NCBI GenBank assembly: GCA_015478945.1
Contig: JABUQX010126031.1
Location: forward strand, 1-13,593
Length of the DNA: 13,593 bases
Direction of reading: 5' to 3'
Source of the DNA: Trachelipus rathkii
Taxonomy: Eukaryota; Arthropoda; Malacostraca; Isopoda; Trachelipodidae
The notes under the pieces were generated by a model. That model saw only the letters and a list, made by a program, of their open reading frames with translations. It was not told the origin of the DNA and made no database searches. Shown in pieces: positions 9,440 through 13,593 of the stretch. Numbering within the stretch: the stretch's first letter is position 1; each line of letters starts with the position of its first letter. Both the position numbers and the translations under genes were made by a program.

Positions 9440-10340
9440 GGGCTCAGCCCGGGAGCAAAAATAAACCCTTTTTAAGAGATTTAGAAAAATGGGGCTCAGC
9501 CCGGAGAGAAAAAACCGTTTTAAGATTAAGGAAAAATGGGCTCAGCCCGGAAGCAAAAATTTCAAAACCGTTTTTTTAAGATTAAAGGAAAAAATTTGGC
9601 TCAGCCAGGAGCAAAAAATCAAAACCGTTTTTAAGATTTAAGGAAAAATTTGCTCAGCCCGGACGGAAATCAAAAATCCGTTTTAAGATTAAGGAAGAAT
9701 TGGGGCTCAGCCCGGAGAAAATCGAACCCTTTTTAAGATTTAAGAAAAATGGGGTTCAGCCCGGAGCAAAAAATCAAACCCTTTTTAAAAATAAAAAAAA
9801 GGGGGGCAGCCCCGGAGGAAAAAAAAAACCCTTTTTAAAATAAAAAAAAAAAGGGGCTCAGCCGGAGGAAAAATCAAACCGTTTTTTTTTAAGATTAAGG
9901 AAAAATGGAACTCAGCCCGGAGGAAAAATCAACCTTTTTTAGATTAAGGAAAAATAGGGCTCAGCCCGGAGCAAAAATCGAACCCCTTTTTAAGATTTAG
10001 GGAAAATGGGGCTCAGCCGGGAGGAAAAATAAAACCCTTTTAAGATTTAGGAAAATGGGGCTCACCCCGGAGCAAAAATCAAACCCTTTTAAGATTTAAG
10101 AAAAAATAGGGCTCAAGTCCCCGGAGGAAAAATTAGACCCTTTTTTAGCATAAATTAAAAAATGGGGCTCAGCCCGGAGGAAAAATTCAAACCGTTTTTA
10201 AGATAAGGAAAAGTGGGGCTCAGCCGGAGGAAAAATCAAACCGTTTTTTAAGATTAAGGAAAAATGGGGCTTAGCCTGGAGCAAAAATCAACACCGTTTT
10301 TTAAATTAAGGAAAAAAATGGGGCTCCAGCCCGGAGGAAT
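9440..10340. repeat. Satellite patch with dense homopolymer indels
   Basis: A and G runs are over- or under-long in most monomers (for example 9786-9856, with A8-A11 runs and G5-G6 runs). The monomer order is nevertheless intact: the AAATTTGGCT/GCCAGGAGC monomer at 9592 matches 8160, and the series GAGG/ACCG x2, TCGAA, GAGG, GAGC, then a TTAGACCC monomer ending in CATAAATTA (about 10150) matches 7600-7900. Consensus error in a correct array explains this better than real decay, but both are possible. Confidence 0.65.
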
Positions 10341-10605
10341 CAAACCGTTTTTAAGATTTAGGAAAAATGGGGCTCAGCCGGGAGCAAAAATCAAACCCTT
10401 TTTTAAGATTAAGGAAAAATGGGGCTCAGCCCGGAGCAAAATCAAACCCTTTTTAAGATTAAGGAAAATGGGGCTCAGCCCGGAGCAAAAATCAAACCCT
10501 TTTTAAGATTTAGGAAAATGGGGCTCAGCCCGGAGCAAAAATCAAACCCTTTTTAAGATTAAGGAAAAATGGGGCTCAGCCCGGAGCAAAAATCAAACCC
10601 TTTTA

Positions 10606-11540
10606 AGCTTTAGTAAAAATGGGGCTCAGCCTGGAGCAAAAATCAAACCGTTTTTAAGATTAAAGAAAAATGGGGCTCAGCCCGGAGCAAAAATCAAACC
10701 GTTTTTAAGATTAAGGAAAAATGGGGCTCAGCCCGGAGGAAAAATCAAACCGTTTTTAAGATTAAGGAAAAATGGGCTCAGCCCGGAGCAAAAATCAAAC
10801 CCTTTTTAAGATTTAGGAAAAATGGGGCTCAGCCCGGAGCAAAAATCAAACCCTTTTTAAGATTAAGGAAAAATTGGGCTCAGCCCGGAGGAAAAATAAA
10901 ACCCTTTTTAAGATAAATTAAAATGATGCTCAGCCCGGAGGAAAAATCAAACCGTTTTTAAGATTAAGGAAAAATGGGGCTCAGCCCGGAGCAAAAATCA
11001 AACCGTTTTTAAGATTAGGGAAAAATGGGGCTCAGCCCGGAGCAAAAATCAAACCGTTTTTAAGAAATTAAGGAAAATGGGGCTCAGCCTGGGGGAAAAT
11101 CAAACCGTTTTTTTAAGATTACAGAAAATAACTGGGGCTCCAGCCGGAGCAAAATCGAACCCTTTTTTAAGATTTAGGATAATGGGGCTCGCCCGGAGCA
11201 AACAATCAAACCCTTTTAAAGATTAAGGAAAAAATGGGGCTCAGCCCGGAGGAAAAATAACCCCCTTTTTAAATTTAAGGAAAAAAGGGGCTCCAGCCCG
11301 GAGAAAAAATAAAACCCTTTTTAAGATTTAAGGAAAAAGGGGGCCAGCCCGGAGCAAAAAACAAAACCCTTTTTAGAATAAGGAAAAAAGGGGGGCCGCC
11401 CCGGGGCAAAAAACAAAACCCTTTTTAAGAATTAAGAAAAAATGGGGCTCAACCCGAGCAAAAATCAAAACCCTTTTTAAGATTTAAGGAAAAAATGGGG
11501 CTCAGCCCGGAGCAAAAATCAAACCCTTTTTAAGATTAAG
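10606..11540. repeat. Higher-order repeat copy 3
   Basis: It begins with AGCTTTAGTA at 10606, then CAGCCTGGAGC, two ACCG monomers, GAGG/ACCG, GATTTAGG, AAATTGGGCT, AGATAAATTA at 10911, a GATTAGGG junction near 11016 and CAGCCTGGGGG near 11088. This is the same series as in 5431-5950, offset by about 5170 bases. From about 11090 to 11470 the copy is full of homopolymer changes, but the TCGAA/GATTTAGG monomer (about 11150) is still in its expected place. Similarity becomes hard to trace beyond about 11540. Confidence 0.72.
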
Positions 11541-12576
11541 GAAAATGGGGCTCAGCCCGGAACAAAAAATCAAACCCTTTTTAAGATTTAGGAAAAATGG
11601 GGCTCAGCCCGGAGCAAAAAATCAAACCCTTTTTAAGATAAAGGAAAAATGGGGCTCAGCCCGGAGCAAAAATCAAACCGTTTTTAAGATTAAGAAAAAT
11701 GGGGCTCAGCCCGGAGGAAAAATCAAACCGTTTTTAAGATTAAGGAAAATGGGGCTCAGCCCGGAGCAAAAATCAAACCCTTTTTAAGATTAAGGAAAAA
11801 TGGGGCTCAGCCCGGAGCAAAAATCAAACCCTTTTTAAGATTAAGGAAAAATGGGGCTCAGCCCGGAGGAAAAATAAAACCCTTTTTAAGATTAATTAAA
11901 AATGGGGCTCAGCCCGGAGGAAAAAAAAACCCTTTTGAAGATTTAGGAAAAATGGGGCTCAGCCCGGAGCAAAAATAAAACCCTTTTTAGATTTAAGGAA
12001 AAAATGGGGCTCAGCCCAGAGCATCAAACCCTTTTTAAAAATAAGAAAAAATGGGGCCCCACCCGGAACAAAAAAAAAAACCCTTTTTAAGAATATAAGG
12101 AAAAAATGGGGCTCAGCCTGGAGCAAAAATCAAACCCTTTTAAGATTTATGAAAAATGGGGCTCAGCCCGGAGCAAAAATCAAAACCCTTTTTAAGATTA
12201 AGGAAAATGGGGCTCAGCCCGGAGCAAAATCAAACCCTTTTTAAGATAAGGAAAATGGGGCTCAGCCCGGAGCAAAAATCAAACCATTTTTAAGATTAAG
12301 GAAAAATAGGGCCCAGCCCGGAGGAAAAATAAAACCCTTTTTAAGCTAAAGGAAAAATGGCTCTCAGCCCCGGAGGAAAAATAAAACCCTTTTTAAGATT
12401 TAGGAAAAATAGGGCTCAGCCCGGAGCAAAAATCGAACCCTTTTTTTAAGATTAGGAAAAATGGGGCTCAGCCGGAGCAAAAATCAACCTTTTTAAGATT
12501 AAGGAAAATGGGGCTCAACCCGGAGCAAAAATCAAACAAACCGTTTTTTTAAGATTAAGGAAATGGGGCTCAGCCC

Positions 12577-12618
12577 GGGGGGAAAAAAAAAAGGAAAAAA
12601 AAAAACAAACAAAGAAAT
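12577..12618. repeat. A-rich expansion inside one satellite monomer
   Basis: After AGCCCGGGGGG the normal GCAAAAATC segment is replaced by about 40 bases of A runs with isolated G and C (A10, GG, A11, then CAAACAAAGAAATC). The flanking satellite sequence resumes normally. It may be a slippage expansion or a consensus artefact, as it lies in a noisy patch. I see no target duplication that would mark an insertion. Confidence 0.6.
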
Positions 12619-13089
12619 CAAACCCTTATTAAGATTAAAGGAAAAATGGGGCTCAGCCCGGAGCAAAAATGAACCCCTTTTTAAGATTTAGGAAAAATGG
12701 GGCTCAGCCCGGAGCAAAAATCAAACCCTTTTTAAGATTAAGGAAAAATGGGGCTCAGCCCGGAGCAAAAATAAAACCCTTTTTAAGATAAAGGAAAAAT
12801 GGGGCTCAGCCCGGAGGAAATAAAAACCTTTTTAAGATTTAGGAAAAATGGGGCTCAGCCCGGAGCAAAAATTAAACCCTTTTTAAGATTAGGGAAAAAT
12901 AGGGCTCAGCCCAGAGCAAAAATCAAACCCTTTTTAAGATTAAGGAAAAATGGGGCTCAGCACTCAGCAAAAATCAAACCCTTTTTAAGATTTAGGAAAA
13001 ATGGGGCTCAGCCCGGAGAAAAAATCAAACCCTTTTTAAGATTAAGGAAAAATGGTGCTCAGCCCGGAGCAAAAATCAAACCCTTTTTA

Positions 13090-13593
13090 AGCTTTAGGAA
13101 AAATGGGGCTCAGCCCGGAGCAAAAATCAAACCGTTTTTAAGATTAAGGAAAAATGGGGCTAGCCGAGCAAAAATCAACCCCTTTTTAAGATTAAGGAAA
13201 AATGGGGCTCAGCCCGGAGGAAAAATCAAACCGTTTTTAAGATTAAGGAAAAATGGGGCTCAGCCCGGAGCAAAAATCGAACCCTTTTTAAGATTTAGGA
13301 AAAATGGGGCTCAGCCCGGAGCAAAAATCAAACCCTTTTTAAGATTAAGGAAAAATGGGGCTCAGCCCGGAGGAAAAATAAAACCCTTTTTAAGATAAAT
13401 TAAAAATGGGGCTCAGCCCGGAGGAAAAATAAAACCCTTTTTAAGATTTAGGAAAAATGGGGCTCAGCCCGGAGCAAAAATCAAACCCTTTTTAAGATTA
13501 ACGAAAAATGGGGCTCAGCCCGGAGGAAAAATCAAACCCTTTTTAAGCTTAAGGCAAAATGGGGGCTTCAGCCCGGAGCAAAAATCAAAAACT
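13090..13593. repeat. Partial higher-order block at the window end
   Basis: AGCTTTAGGA at 13090 is followed by the same monomer series as the other blocks, then AGATAAATTA at 13393 (303 bases, six monomers). The next monomers are GAGG/GATTTAGG, GAGC/GATTAA, GAGG/AAGCTTAAGG (13544) and GAGC. This last series matches 8577-8760. The block is cut by the window end. Confidence 0.68.

Larger units (their letters stand above)
1634..13593. repeat. 51-bp tandem satellite array, right edge not reached
   Basis: A 51-bp unit repeats from TTAAGATTAAGG at 1634 to the last base, about 235-245 copies. Landmarks in order: GGAAAAATGGGG, the imperfect palindrome GGGCTCAGCCC, GGAGC or GGAGG, an A5 tract, AAACCC or AAACCG, then TTTTTAAGATTAA. 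Unit GC is about 41% (21 of 51). Variable sites are C/G at unit base 25, TCAAA/TAAAA/TCGAA around base 32, C/G/A at base 38, and GATTAAGG/GATTTAGG/GATAAAGG at the end. Cleanest stretches are about 5000-6640, 7000-9440, 10360-11080 and 12640-13590. Because 51 = 3 x 17, one frame reads GAQPGAKIKPFLRLRKN repeatedly, giving open frames up to 199 codons. These come from the period and not from genes: they are broken by ordinary indels and by GATAA variants. I do not recognise the family. A centromeric, pericentromeric, subtelomeric or intronic array are all possible. Confidence 0.98.

Noticed and set aside
12880..12905. Telomere-like TTAGGG in some monomers (GATTAGGG junctions)
   Set aside because: It is a one-base variant of GATTAAGG in single monomers and is not tandem, so it is not telomeric repeat.
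12799..13398. 199-codon open frame, with similar ones at 8825-9220, 6932-7216, 3542-3826 and elsewhere, as repeat-protein genes
   Set aside because: They are the satellite read in a frame kept open by a 51-bp period. Starts and stops fall at arbitrary indels or GATAA variants, there is no conserved non-repeat end, and frames shift between monomers.
1634..13593. CRISPR array
   Set aside because: The whole 51-bp unit repeats, with no unique spacers between repeats, no cas genes are present, and the setting is eukaryotic.
1634..13593. Phased A-tracts giving strong intrinsic bending
   Set aside because: In the unit the A5, A5 and T5 tracts lie about 23, 13 and 15 bases apart, and the 51-bp period is not a whole number of helical turns, so phasing is poor by eye.

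Overview
This window looks like non-coding, repeat-dense DNA from a eukaryotic nuclear genome. I see no protein gene, tRNA or rRNA that I can support. The evidence for a eukaryote is long (TA)n microsatellites, a 32-base poly(T) tract, a GGTGC-rich element resembling the end of a hAT-type DNA transposon, and about 12 kb of tandem satellite. An invertebrate or another animal with AT-rich DNA would fit, but nothing here fixes the taxon and I do not name one.

Layout: 1-1633 is the flank of the satellite. It holds a degenerate 8-bp CTGGAAAA-type repeat (123-200), two (TA)n tracts (235-420 and 521-626), a diverged ~120-bp tandem duplication (about 660-867), a GGTGC-rich block containing a 132-bp tandem duplication (868-1239), and an AT-rich stretch with poly(T) runs and two small inverted repeats (1240-1633). 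At 1634 the sequence switches abruptly to a 51-bp satellite that continues to the last base, so the right edge of the array lies outside the window. About 235-245 monomers are present.

The satellite is not homogeneous. Monomers fall into linked variant types, and the order of types repeats. A six-monomer module bounded by two rare monomer variants (AGCTTTATTA and AGATAAATTA) recurs at about 5431, 6551, 8047, 10606 and 13090. Around it, a block of about 1.0 kb is repeated at a 1.12-1.14 kb interval (5431 and 6551, close to 22 x 51 bp) and again near 10606. This is higher-order repeat organisation, as expected from unequal crossover or amplification of multi-monomer segments.

The 51-bp period is 17 x 3, so one frame stays open across monomers and gives spurious ORFs of up to 199 codons with a 17-residue repeat. 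They end wherever an indel or a GATAA-bearing monomer occurs, and I do not annotate them as genes. Several patches (about 6640-6960, 9440-10340, 11090-11470, 11990-12130, 12540-12620) are full of homopolymer length changes although the monomer order is preserved. That suggests long-read consensus error laid over ordinary array sequence. The left part (1634 to about 4000) is also irregular, which could be true decay at the array edge, consensus error, or both.
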